Notes under the pieces: generated by a model | What the model was told of the DNA's origin: nothing | Databases searched by the model: none | The model's input: only the letters and a program-made list of their open reading frames with translations | Assembly (NCBI RefSeq): GCF_014635865.1 | Contig: NZ_BMDQ01000003.1 | Span: 124,001-188,000, forward strand | Direction of reading: 5' to 3' | From: Winogradskyella haliclonae | GTDB lineage: Bacteria; Bacteroidota; Bacteroidia; Flavobacteriales; Flavobacteriaceae | DNA length: 64,000 nucleotides | Made by a program: the position numbers and the translations under genes | In this document: piece after piece, positions 1 through 7,933 of the stretch | Numbering within the stretch: position 1 is the stretch's first letter | Layout: each line of letters opens with the position of its first letter

Positions 1-1
1 A

Positions 2-283
2 GCACAATTCCCTAAAATGGGTTTTATATCTATAAACATCAACGATAATCCTGATAAATTCTGGAAAGAAACAATACATCAGTATAAATTTGATTTGAAT
101 ACAGAATATCGTTTTAAAAACCCTAAACAAGCTTTAAAAACATTAGCTGTAAACTATCTCTATAAAGTGATTGTTGTGGATAATCAGGCGAACATTATTA
201 ATCCTAATGTAAATATCTTTAATAAAGATTTTGAAAATACTCTTAAAGATATGATACTAAAAAAGGAGCTCGTATTAAAATAA
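2..283 (+). CDS. C-terminal end of a thioredoxin-fold (TlpA/ResA-like) protein, cut by window edge
   Basis: The frame is open to the left edge of the window, so the gene begins outside it; the first internal ATG (17) is not a credible start because the reading continues upstream. The visible 93 residues read like the last third of a periplasmic thiol-disulfide oxidoreductase: a strand-helix segment, then YKVIVVDNQANIINPNV, which matches the 'P-x-hydrophobic-(I/V)D-x-x-G-x-I' strand pair after the cis-Pro region of TlpA-like proteins, then a final amphipathic helix. The CxxC active site would lie upstream and cannot be seen. The stop codon lies inside a hairpin that probably terminates transcription. 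Family call is moderate. Confidence 0.6.
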   Translation, partial: AQFPKMGFISININDNPDKFWKETIHQYKFDLNTEYRFKNPKQALKTLAVNYLYKVIVVDNQANIINPNVNIFNKDFENTLKDMILKKELVLK

Positions 284-292
284 AAGCTCCTT
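263..292 (+). terminator. Hairpin at the end of the thioredoxin-like gene
   Basis: Arms AAGGAGCT (263-270) and AGCTCCTT (285-292) pair perfectly around a 14-base loop containing the stop codon. No long T-run follows, so terminator strength is uncertain. A second perfect 8-bp hairpin, TTAGATTT/AAATCTAA (303-323), overlaps the end of the convergent fsa gene. Confidence 0.5.
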
Positions 293-319
293 AGTATAAT
301 TATTAGATTTTAAATAAAT

Positions 320-973
320 CTAATTTCCTTTTTTATAATCTGCTAAGAATTTTTCTAAACCAATATCAGTTAATGGGTGTTTTAACAATCCAGAAATTGA
401 ACTTAAAGGTCCAGTCATAACATCTGCGCCTAACTTAGCACAATCTATAACGTGCATAGTATGACGTACAGAAGCAGCTAAGATTTCAGTTTCAAAAGCA
501 TAGTTATCATAGATATGACGAATCTCAGCAATTAAGTTTAATCCATCTGTTGAAATATCATCTAAGCGACCAATAAATGGTGATACATAAGTTGCACCCG
601 CTTTTGCTGCTAATAATGCCTGCCCAGGAGAAAATACTAAAGTTACGTTAGTTTTAATACCCCTGTCAGAAAAATATTTACATGCTTTAACACCATCTTT
701 AATCATTGGCAATTTTATAACAATCTGGTCATGTAGTTCAGCTAATGCCTCTCCTTCTCTAACCATACCATCAAAATCTGTAGAGATAACCTCTGCTGAA
801 ACATCACCATCTACAATATTGCAGATATCTATATAATGCTTTAAAATATTATCATGGCCAGTAATACCTTCTTTAGCCATTAAAGACGGATTGGTAGTAA
901 CACCATCTAAAATACCCATATCTTGAGCTTCTTTAATCTGCTCTAGGTTGGCTGTATCAATAAAAAATTTCAT
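320..973 (-). CDS. fsa: Transaldolase / fructose-6-phosphate aldolase-like protein
   Basis: A 217-residue protein of the short transaldolase subfamily (TalC/FSA), a cytoplasmic TIM barrel that transfers a dihydroxyacetone unit between sugar phosphates in the non-oxidative pentose phosphate pathway. Visible signatures are MKFFIDTAN at the start, [12 protein letters not shown] (residues 23-34), IVIKLPM with K87 as the expected Schiff-base lysine, [26 protein letters not shown], and the closing [13 protein letters not shown] segment (here LGADVMTGP). Length is typical of the family. Whether it works as transaldolase or as fructose-6-phosphate aldolase cannot be decided from sequence by eye; Bacteroidota usually annotate it as transaldolase. 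It is convergent with the preceding gene. Confidence 0.93.
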   Translation of the reverse strand: MKFFIDTANLEQIKEAQDMGILDGVTTNPSLMAKEGITGHDNILKHYIDICNIVDGDVSAEVISTDFDGMVREGEALAELHDQIVIKLPMIKDGVKACKYFSDRGIKTNVTLVFSPGQALLAAKAGATYVSPFIGRLDDISTDGLNLIAEIRHIYDNYAFETEILAASVRHTMHVIDCAKLGADVMTGPLSSISGLLKHPLTDIGLEKFLADYKKGN

Positions 974-1065
974 TTACTATAAATTTGAATTGTTGTGTTA
1001 AATTTCGGCGAAGTTACAACAATTGGATTCTTTAAATTGAATTTGAAATAAAAAGAAATTAACTT

Positions 1066-1458
1066 TTATTCAACAGGAATAAATAATAGTTTTTTGCTAG
1101 AATCATCAATACTCATTTTTAGTGTATCATTAAAGAATAGCCTATGAAAATGACCATCATTGATTCTAATGGACTTAGTGTATTTTACTTTGTCAAAAAA
1201 AGTATCTGCTTCCAAAATTCTACAAGTTTCTTCTTTAAAAACTTTTGAGCAAGCTTCTATTTTCGAGTTTTCAGAATAAAACATATGATAGACCTTAACT
1301 CTAGGTGCGCAAAAAACTTCAATCGCTTTTACCTCTGAATTACCAATTGATTCATATGAATGATAGTGTGGTGCAGGTGTCATTAATGGACAAGAAAACA
1401 ATAGCAAGCATACAATTATCGCAAAAATAAAATATCTATTGGTTCTACGACTACGCAT
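1066..1458 (-). CDS. Small lipoprotein of unknown function
   Basis: Not recognised. I start it at the ATG at 1456-1458 because this gives a clean lipoprotein signal: basic MRSRRTNRYF, a hydrophobic stretch and lipobox LLFSC. A longer reading from a TTG directly abutting the upstream stop codon would put 17 extra residues before the signal peptide. The mature part (about 105 residues) contains two more cysteines and no family motif I know. It lies about 50 bases downstream of another lipoprotein gene on the same strand, so the two are probably co-transcribed. Confidence 0.6.
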   Translation of the reverse strand: MRSRRTNRYFIFAIIVCLLLFSCPLMTPAPHYHSYESIGNSEVKAIEVFCAPRVKVYHMFYSENSKIEACSKVFKEETCRILEADTFFDKVKYTKSIRINDGHFHRLFFNDTLKMSIDDSSKKLLFIPVE

Positions 1459-1509
1459 AAATAGTAATTTAACTACTAACGGAATAACCCTTATAAAGAT
1501 TGCAATCAA

Positions 1510-1917
1510 TTACTCATTTACAAACAACGTGAAGTCTCTTCTAGCACTATCATTACAGGTTGGACTAGAGTCATAAAAGCCATCCTCAAAGCGCTCTACA
1601 GATAAAAAGACTGTAAATTCAAAAGCACCTGTTTCTTCAGGAACACCAATAAGTTCTATGCTTCTAGCAAAAAAAACGGCATCAACACCTGGTGGTAAAT
1701 CTCCAATGATATCGAAGAAATAATCATAAGAGTTATCATTAGCAGCATTATCAACCTCCGCAGTAATGCGTTGAAAATAATTTTCGTCTAGTGTAGCACT
1801 AGAAATGGAAGTTTCATTAATTTCTGGATTTACTCCAAATAAACATTCCAAAGCTTCATCACAAGATAAAAGTGCTAAAAAAGAAAATAATAAGATAAAA
1901 GTAGTTTTTGATTTCAT
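1510..1917 (-). CDS. Lipoprotein with a putative Ig-like (He_PIG-type) domain
   Basis: A 135-residue lipoprotein: signal MKSKTTFILLFSFLALLSC with lipobox LLSC. The mature part ends in a segment GDLPPGVDAVFF...IELIGVPEETGAFEFTVF, which has the 'LPPG-(x)n-G-x-P-x-x-x-G-x-(Y/F)-x-F-T-(V)' pattern of putative Ig-like (He_PIG) domains found in bacterial surface proteins. It probably sits on the periplasmic or outer face of the outer membrane. Binding partner unknown. It is upstream of, and probably in an operon with, the lipoprotein at 1066-1458. Confidence 0.65.
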   Translation of the reverse strand: MKSKTTFILLFSFLALLSCDEALECLFGVNPEINETSISSATLDENYFQRITAEVDNAANDNSYDYFFDIIGDLPPGVDAVFFARSIELIGVPEETGAFEFTVFLSVERFEDGFYDSSPTCNDSARRDFTLFVNE

Positions 1918-1966
1918 GACTGATGATATTTTCAGATACTAGTCACAAAAAACATACCAAAACTAT

Positions 1967-2770
1967 TTACAAATCATAATGCCTCATCAATAATTTTTCA
2001 TAAACCTTATCTGGAAGTATTCTTTTTAGTACCACAGAAAATTTCTGCATAAAAGCGCCAACCTTATAATGAATCTTTGGGTTTTTAGTAGTTATGATTT
2101 TAAAAATCACTTTTGCGACTTCATTAGGATTGCCTCCTGAATCTACATGAGCGTCCATAGTCTCTAAACTATCACCATAAGACTTTTTATAAGGAGAATT
2201 CTCCAAAACTGGGGCATGATAGCGACCTGCAGCTATATTAGTAGCAAAATCTCCTGGTGCTAAGTTGCACATATGTACTCCAAACGCTTTAAGTTCCATT
2301 CTAAAAGCTTCTGTTACCAATTCTAATGCACCTTTGCTAGCGCTATAAACACCTCGATATGGCAAACCCATATATCCTGCTATTGATGTAATGTTTATAA
2401 CCAAACCGTTTTTCTGTTCTCGCATACTTGGCAAAACAGCCTTAATAACATTTATTGGTCCAAAAAGATTAGTTTCAAAATTGCGTTTTATTTCTTCATC
2501 AGGAATTTCTTCCATTGGTCCTGTGATTCCTGCACCAGCATTATTGACTAAAACATCAATTCTACCTTCTTTTTCTAAAACGTTATGAATACACGATGCA
2601 ATAGTCTCTGGTTTAGTAACATCTAAAGCAACCAACGGAAATTGGCTATCACTGTAATTATTAGGGTTTCGGCTTGTGCCATAAACAATAAAATCTTTAG
2701 CTTTTAAAAACTCGCCAATAGATTTTCCAATTCCTGAAGAACCACCAGTAATTAAAACAACTTTAGACAT
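1967..2770 (-). CDS. Short-chain dehydrogenase/reductase (SDR) family oxidoreductase
   Basis: A 267-residue classical SDR, a cytoplasmic NAD(P)-dependent oxidoreductase. The cofactor motif TGGSSGIG is at residues 8-15, NNAG at 76-79, the catalytic serine in INITS (Ser129) and the YxxxK pair at Tyr142/Lys146. R34 after the second strand (GTSRN) suggests a preference for NADP(H), by analogy with other SDRs. The C-terminal extension (PNEVAKVIFKIITTKNPKIHYKVG...) resembles SDRs acting on hydrophobic substrates such as retinol-dehydrogenase-like or acyl-chain reductases, but the substrate cannot be told. It is transcribed divergently from the glutamine-cyclotransferase-like gene, with the SRP RNA between them. 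Confidence 0.9.
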   Translation of the reverse strand: MSKVVLITGGSSGIGKSIGEFLKAKDFIVYGTSRNPNNYSDSQFPLVALDVTKPETIASCIHNVLEKEGRIDVLVNNAGAGITGPMEEIPDEEIKRNFETNLFGPINVIKAVLPSMREQKNGLVINITSIAGYMGLPYRGVYSASKGALELVTEAFRMELKAFGVHMCNLAPGDFATNIAAGRYHAPVLENSPYKKSYGDSLETMDAHVDSGGNPNEVAKVIFKIITTKNPKIHYKVGAFMQKFSVVLKRILPDKVYEKLLMRHYDL

Positions 2771-2828
2771 AGAATAGAAAATTTAGGTCAGCAAAATACA
2801 AATTTATACGTCACTTTTGGGTACAAAA

Positions 2829-2926
2829 AAAGGCAAGCTACCTACATCACACCGCTACGACCGCATACCTTTGCTTCGTTCCCGACCTGGAGGATTCCGC
2901 AGGAGCTGGTTGTGTAGGACTTGCCG
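2829..2926 (-). ncRNA. ffs: Signal recognition particle RNA (small bacterial type, 4.5S-like)
   Basis: Reading the minus strand, the segment has the diagnostic apical SRP domain AGGTCGGGAACGAAGCA, the counterpart of the E. coli 4.5S AGGTCCGGAAGGAAGCA motif bound by the Ffh M domain. The ends pair as expected for the small hairpin form: 5' GGCAAG with 3' CTTGCC, then CCTACA with TGTAGG and ACC with GGT. A run of seven T's directly after the 3' arm forms a rho-independent terminator. The RNA works with Ffh in co-translational targeting of inner-membrane proteins. Exact ends are estimated from the pairing. A small open frame on the opposite strand here is not credible. Confidence 0.88.
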
Positions 2927-3014
2927 GCTGCAAAGATACAACCTTTTAATACTTTCACAATATTTTTTTAATCCTATTTTTTATAAATATCTTGCCAAAA
3001 ATTAGATACCATTC

Positions 3015-4076
3015 ATGTTTAGATTTAAATATTTAGTAGTCACACTTTTAGGTGTATTTTTAATTGGTTGCGCTAGCGAAAAGCCTCAGCTTTCAGTAAA
3101 AACATCGGCAAAAAATAATACAGCCAAACTTGGTGAAACAGTTAAGTTATCACTCAATAACCCTGATGGTGTCAGCATTAACTCTATTAATTACCTATTA
3201 GATGGAGAGACCATTACTGAAAATTTAAAACTTAATAATAAGCTTGGAAAACAAGATTTAATAGCGAATGTTATTTCAGAAAATGACACAATTATTGCTA
3301 AAAGTAATCTGGTTGTTTTAGACAGAAAAGACCCAGAGTTATATGCATTCCCTGATACTAAGAATTATAACAAGGCTGATTATACTGTAGAAATAATAAA
3401 TATCTATCCTCATGATGAAACTTCATACACCCAAGGATTAGAATTCCACAATGGAGCGCTTTATGAAAGTACTGGACAGTTTGGAGAATCTAAACTTAGA
3501 AAAGTAGATTATAAAACTGGGGAAGTCTTAAAAAATCTCAATCTAAATAGTGGTTATTTTGCTGAAGGCTTAACCATTTTAGATAATAAAATTTACCAAC
3601 TCACTTGGAAAGCAGATACTGGAATTATATACGACCTCAATACTTTCGAAAAATTAGGAATCTTTAGATACAATGAGAGTAAAGAAGGTTGGGGATTGTG
3701 TAATGACGGAAAAACCTTATACAAGTCTGACGGTACAGAAAAAATATGGTCTTTAAATACATCTACGCTTACTGAAGATGATAGAATTGAAGTATATACC
3801 AAAAAAGCTAAGGTTGGAAGATTAAATGAATTAGAGTGGATTGACGGAAAAATATATGCCAATTTATACACAACCAACTTTATAATAATAATTAACCCAA
3901 AGAATGGATCTATTGATGGTATAATAGACATGGGCGAATTAACAAAGCAAATTCCTAATTATTCAAAGGATGATAATGTACTCAACGGTATTGCTTACAA
4001 TCCAGACACAGAAACTATTTTTGTTACTGGAAAACGTTGGGATAAACTTTTTGAAATTAAAATAACTAAGAAGTAA
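3015..4076 (+). CDS. Glutamine cyclotransferase-like lipoprotein
   Basis: A 353-residue lipoprotein (signal MFRFKYLVVTLLGVFLIGC, lipid-attachment Cys19). Residues about 30-110 form an N-terminal beta-rich domain; residues about 120-353 match the glutaminyl-peptide cyclotransferase type I (plant/bacterial, PF05096) five-bladed propeller: YPHDETSYTQGLEF, LYESTGQFGESKLR, FAEGLTILDNKIYQLTWK, GWGLCNDGKTLYKSDGT, NELEWIDGKIYANLY and NGIAYNPDTETIFVTGKRWDKLFEI. Such enzymes cyclise N-terminal glutamine to pyroglutamate. The TQGL, EGLT and NELEW motifs are conserved, so activity is plausible. It is likely exported to the periplasm or outer membrane. No operon partner is obvious. Confidence 0.85.
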   Translation: MFRFKYLVVTLLGVFLIGCASEKPQLSVKTSAKNNTAKLGETVKLSLNNPDGVSINSINYLLDGETITENLKLNNKLGKQDLIANVISENDTIIAKSNLVVLDRKDPELYAFPDTKNYNKADYTVEIINIYPHDETSYTQGLEFHNGALYESTGQFGESKLRKVDYKTGEVLKNLNLNSGYFAEGLTILDNKIYQLTWKADTGIIYDLNTFEKLGIFRYNESKEGWGLCNDGKTLYKSDGTEKIWSLNTSTLTEDDRIEVYTKKAKVGRLNELEWIDGKIYANLYTTNFIIIINPKNGSIDGIIDMGELTKQIPNYSKDDNVLNGIAYNPDTETIFVTGKRWDKLFEIKITKK

Positions 4077-4165
4077 AGTTTACTCACCAAAAATTCCTGT
4101 TTACTCATTAACTATTTTAAAATACAATGATTTAATGGTTCTTTGATTTATAAAATCATTTAACC

Positions 4166-5014
4166 ATGAGAAAGTCTATCACTGTTAGTATTCCAGAACC
4201 TTGTCATGAAGATTGGAATAAAATGACACCTCGTGATAAAGGTCGTCATTGCTCAAAATGTTCAAAAACTGTAATTGATTTTACAAATCAATCCGATGAG
4301 CAAATTGTTAAAACTTTTGAAGCTAAAGGTAATCTTTGTGGCCGATTTAAAAATCAACAATTAAATCGTGAAATCGTTTCTACTCGAAAAGATAAAAACA
4401 ACTACAGAAATTGGATAGCGTCAGGCCTATTTGCATTTTTATCTGTTGGAATTCAAAAAAGTATTGCACAAACAGAACCTGTTAAGACTACTTATAACGA
4501 CACTTTAAAAGTTCCTACTGTAAAAGGCAAAATCGCTCATTCTATTTTAAATGAAAAAGTTATATCTGGAACAATAGTATCTGCTTCTGATAACTTACCA
4601 TTACCAGGTGCCAATGTAATAGTAAAAGGCACTAGTAGAGGAATACAAACAGATTTTGATGGAAATTTTTCAATAAAGGCAAAAATCAATGAGATATTAA
4701 TTTTTAGCTATATAGGCTTTGAAACTAAAGAAATAAAAATCACAAAAACTACAAACCACAAATTAAGTCTTGTAGAAATGGATGAAGATATTGTGGGGGA
4801 AATAGTTGTTGTAGGTGGAGCTTTTGGCTACAATTCAGAATATGTAGAACCATATTTAACCACTGAAGAAAAAAAAGAAAGAATTGAGAAACGCAAAAAA
4901 AGAAATGCGAAATGGAAGCAACAAAACAAACAAAAGCGTTTAAAATGGAAAGCTGAACGCCTCACAAAAAAATTGAAAAGAAAGCTAAAAAGAAAATCAA
5001 AAAAACAATCATAA
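4166..5014 (+). CDS. CarboxypepD_reg-like protein with N-terminal Cys motif and single membrane segment
   Basis: A 282-residue protein with an unusual order of parts. Residues 1-60 are a small cysteine motif domain (SIPEPCHEDWNKM..., Cys13, Cys29, Cys32, Cys58; the HCSKCSKTVIDF segment looks like a zinc ribbon) that would lie in the cytoplasm. A hydrophobic stretch (about 83-98) follows, then a CarboxypepD_reg-like (PF13715) domain at about 132-205 (ISGTIVSASDNLPLPGANV, TDFDGNFSI, FSYIGFETKEI). The C-terminus (about 235-282) is extremely Lys/Arg rich. This architecture is common in Flavobacteriia and has no assigned role. The basic tail may bind nucleic acid or anionic envelope polymer; that is a guess. 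Confidence 0.75.
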   Translation: MRKSITVSIPEPCHEDWNKMTPRDKGRHCSKCSKTVIDFTNQSDEQIVKTFEAKGNLCGRFKNQQLNREIVSTRKDKNNYRNWIASGLFAFLSVGIQKSIAQTEPVKTTYNDTLKVPTVKGKIAHSILNEKVISGTIVSASDNLPLPGANVIVKGTSRGIQTDFDGNFSIKAKINEILIFSYIGFETKEIKITKTTNHKLSLVEMDEDIVGEIVVVGGAFGYNSEYVEPYLTTEEKKERIEKRKKRNAKWKQQNKQKRLKWKAERLTKKLKRKLKRKSKKQS

Positions 5015-5047
5015 CTATTTCATATTTTTGATTATAAAATATAATTA

Positions 5048-5437
5048 GTGCAAATCTTTCAAAAAGAAATAATAGTAGCGCAAACAGATTTAGACCAACT
5101 TAATCATGTCAATAATGTACGCTATGTGCAATGGGTTCAGGATATTGCAGAAGCGCATTGGTTAAAAAATGCTTCAAAAGAGATTTTAGATAATTACTAC
5201 TGGTTTTTAGTAAAACACACTATAGATTATAAAGGATAAGCTTTTCTTGGAGATAAAATTCTTATCAAAACCTATGTTAATTCTTCTGAAGGCGTTAGCT
5301 CAATCAGAAAAGTTGAAATGTATAACCAAACTTCAAACAAACTAATTATAACTTCAGAAACTAAATGGTGCCTTTTGAATAAAACCACGCAAAAACCAAC
5401 TCGCATAACTCCAGAAATCGCTAACTTGTTTAATTAA
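5048..5437 (+). pseudogene. Acyl-CoA thioesterase (4HBT, hot-dog fold) interrupted by an in-frame TAA
   Basis: From a GTG at 5048 the frame encodes VAQTDLDQLNHVNNVRYVQWVQDIAEAHW, the helix and catalytic-Asp/Asn region of 4-hydroxybenzoyl-CoA thioesterase-like proteins, then stops at TAA 5237-5239 after 63 codons. The same frame continues without any other stop to 5437 and encodes the missing second half of the fold (GDKILIKTYVNSSEGVSSIRK, then SETKWCLLNK). Joined, the product is 129 codons plus a stop, the normal length. So a single base change at codon 64 (for example from GAA or CAA) explains the break. It is either a recent pseudogene or a sequencing error. No frameshift is needed. Confidence 0.8.
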
Positions 5438-5520
5438 CATTTTGTTAGGTTAAAATTTATCAAAATCTGGGCTTAGACTAAAAATTATAAACGTAATTGC
5501 AGAGCAACTAATCATCATAT

Positions 5521-6270
5521 ATGTATAAGAACATCTACTTTATAGTTATCATTTTTCTTTCTACATTATCATTCGCTCAAGAAATCAATGGTATTGTTTA
5601 CGATGCCGAAGCCAGAGTTAAAGGTGTTAAAGTATTAAATATTACCGAAAAGATATTAACCGCTACTAACGACCAAGGCGAGTTTACTCTAAAAGCGAAT
5701 GTAAATGACACACTAACATTTCAATCTGTATTTTATAAACCTATAATGGTGATAGTTATACCAGATTATTTTGAAGGCACATACGTTTTTGAACTCCAAA
5801 AAATAATTAATGAGTTAGATCCTATAAATATTAAGGATAAACCCAAAGCAAAACTTTTTGGAGAAAAGGCTTTCAATGCTAACCTAAAAGAGGTCATAGC
5901 AATCGACAAAAAGAAAGAGCCTCAAAAATATAATGCAGTGCCTAAATATGGTTTGGATTTTATACAAGTCGCTAAATTAATTGGTAAGCTTTTTAAAAAG
6001 AAAAAGAAGAACATCCCAAATACTTTAAAATACAATCAGTACAAGCTACTTTTTGCTGAAAATAATTTCTTTACTAAAAAAATGCTGACGGAAGATTTGA
6101 AAGTTCCTGAAAAGTATCATTCGCTCTTTTACGAATTCTTAGAGGAGAAGGCAATTCCTGAATCTAAACTCAACTACAATATGCGCCTTCAACTTCTCAA
6201 CGATTTTACTATGCATAGCCAAGAATTTTTAATAATAGTTGAGATGGCCGAAGAAAAAGTAAAAGATTGA
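5521..6270 (+). CDS. Secreted CarboxypepD_reg-like domain protein
   Basis: A 249-residue exported protein with signal peptide MYKNIYFIVIIFLSTLSFAQ and an N-terminal CarboxypepD_reg-like beta-sandwich (EINGIVYDAEARVKGVKVLN, ATNDQGEFTLKANVNDTLTFQSVFYKP). The rest is mainly helical and contains a short poly-lysine block (KLFKKKKKN). It shares layout and several phrases with the protein encoded at 20777-21586 (signal, VNDTL sandwich, then the helical part with a basic patch), so the two are probably paralogues. No TonB-dependent receptor barrel is attached, unlike most proteins with this domain. Function unknown. Confidence 0.75.
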   Translation: MYKNIYFIVIIFLSTLSFAQEINGIVYDAEARVKGVKVLNITEKILTATNDQGEFTLKANVNDTLTFQSVFYKPIMVIVIPDYFEGTYVFELQKIINELDPINIKDKPKAKLFGEKAFNANLKEVIAIDKKKEPQKYNAVPKYGLDFIQVAKLIGKLFKKKKKNIPNTLKYNQYKLLFAENNFFTKKMLTEDLKVPEKYHSLFYEFLEEKAIPESKLNYNMRLQLLNDFTMHSQEFLIIVEMAEEKVKD

Positions 6271-6343
6271 TTATTCTTTTGTATCCATACTAAATCATAA
6301 ATTGAAAAGTTATATTTTTAGCCTGAAATAATATGTTCACTTT

Positions 6344-7921
6344 ATGAAGCGATTGTTATACTTCTTTATCTGTTTTGGATTATTAATCTTTTGGAGTTCT
6401 TGTCGTAACGATTTTGAATTTTCTCCAAGTACAGGAAATCTTGAATTTGCTAGAGATACTGTGTATTTAGATACCGTTTTTAATAATATTGGTTCTAGCA
6501 CTTATAATCTAAAAGTTTACAATCGCAGTGATACTGATATTGTTATACCAACCATACAGTTAGAGCGCGGTACTGCTTCTTTTTATAGACTAAATGTAGA
6601 TGGTGGCACTGGTGAAGAAAACACACCTCAAGAAGGAAAGTTTTTTGAAAACGTTGAGTTACTTGCCAATGACAGCCTTTTTATATTTATTGAAACTACA
6701 ATTGATATTGCTACTCTCCCATCCCTAAATAACGAATTTTTATACACCGATAGAATTTTATTTGATGGTGGAAGTAACCAGCAAGATGTAGATTTGGTGA
6801 CGCTAGTGAGAGATGCTGTTTTTATATATCCAGATTTTCAAGGCAATAGTACCACTTTTGAAAACCTCAGTTTTGATGTCGATGGTGATGGCATGGCTGA
6901 CGAAACTTCGTTACCAGGCCGTTTCCTTACAAATGCAGAATTAACCTTTACTAACGAAAAGCCTTATGTCATATATGGATATGCTGCCGTAGATGAAGGT
7001 GAAACCTTAACTATGGAAGCTGGAACACGTGTGCATTTTCATGCAGATTCTGGGATTTTGGTGACTAATAATGCAAGTCTAAATATTAATGGTACTGCAA
7101 GTACAGACCCAGAGCTCTTAGAAAATGAAGTAATTCTTGAAGGTGATAGATTAGAACCTATTTTCTCGGATGTCCCAGGACAATGGGGAACTGTTTATCT
7201 TTTTAACGGCAGCGTAAACAATACCATTAATTACGCTACAATTAAAAATGCTACAATTGGTGTTTTAGCTGAAGGTAATGATGATGCACCAACTGATAAA
7301 TTGACAATTACAAATTCCCAGATTTATAATACAAGCTCTTTTGGGCTTTTAGGAAGCGCAACTTCAATTACTGCAGAAAACGTGGTAATTAATAACTCTG
7401 GACAGTCCTCTTTTGCAGGAACTGTTGGTGGCAAATACAACTTTACGCATTGTACTATTGCAAATTACTGGAATAACAGTTTTAGACAATTTCCTGCATT
7501 ATTACTTAATGATTTTACACAGTTAGACGAGTCTACAATAGGCACAAACCCATTACTAGAAGCCAATTTTAATAATTGCATTATTTATGGTAATGATAAC
7601 CCAGAATTTATTTTAGACCAACAAGGTGATACGTTTAATTTTAAGTTTACCAACTGTTTATTGCGCTTTGATAACAATAACCTTGAAGGTACAGACAACT
7701 ACGTTTTTAGTGATACAAACTTCTACGAGAGTAACATTTTTAATCAAGACCCAGATTTTGAAGCACCTTTCGATAACCTAATGCGTATTGGAGAAGATTC
7801 TGGAGCTAACGGTATTGGTAGTACTCTATTTTCTATGCAAGTCCCGTTTGATTTACTAAACACATCAAGAACCACTTCTCCTGATGCTGGTGCTTATGAA
7901 AGTGTCATTTTTGAGGATTGA
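6344..7921 (+). CDS. Large lipoprotein with predicted right-handed beta-helix
   Basis: A 525-residue lipoprotein (MKRLLYFFICFGLLIFWSSC, lipobox WSSC). The first about 150 residues form an immunoglobulin-like region (FARDTVYLDTVFNNIGSSTYN, VYNRSDTDIVIPTI) seen in flavobacterial surface proteins. The middle and C-terminal parts have repeating short strands with Asn ladders and 'ITNSQIYNTSSFGL', 'FNNCIIYGN', 'FTNCLLRFDNN' phrases typical of parallel beta-helix (Pbh1-like) repeats. DVDGDGMADETS resembles a calcium-binding DxDxDG loop. It is probably displayed at the cell surface; carbohydrate binding or cleavage is possible but no catalytic motif is evident. It ends in the diagnostic 'SPDAGAYE' closing motif of such beta-helix proteins. 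Confidence 0.78.
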   Translation: MKRLLYFFICFGLLIFWSSCRNDFEFSPSTGNLEFARDTVYLDTVFNNIGSSTYNLKVYNRSDTDIVIPTIQLERGTASFYRLNVDGGTGEENTPQEGKFFENVELLANDSLFIFIETTIDIATLPSLNNEFLYTDRILFDGGSNQQDVDLVTLVRDAVFIYPDFQGNSTTFENLSFDVDGDGMADETSLPGRFLTNAELTFTNEKPYVIYGYAAVDEGETLTMEAGTRVHFHADSGILVTNNASLNINGTASTDPELLENEVILEGDRLEPIFSDVPGQWGTVYLFNGSVNNTINYATIKNATIGVLAEGNDDAPTDKLTITNSQIYNTSSFGLLGSATSITAENVVINNSGQSSFAGTVGGKYNFTHCTIANYWNNSFRQFPALLLNDFTQLDESTIGTNPLLEANFNNCIIYGNDNPEFILDQQGDTFNFKFTNCLLRFDNNNLEGTDNYVFSDTNFYESNIFNQDPDFEAPFDNLMRIGEDSGANGIGSTLFSMQVPFDLLNTSRTTSPDAGAYESVIFED

Positions 7922-7933
7922 TTTAATATAGAA

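Noticed and set aside
2817..3005. A 62-codon plus-strand open frame
   Set aside because: It lies over the SRP RNA on the other strand and has no protein-like composition.
4127..4166. Repeated AATGATTT/AAATCATT and ATGGTT/AACCAT segments before the zinc-ribbon protein gene
   Set aside because: The arms are not nested, so no single hairpin forms, and they are AT-rich enough to arise by chance.
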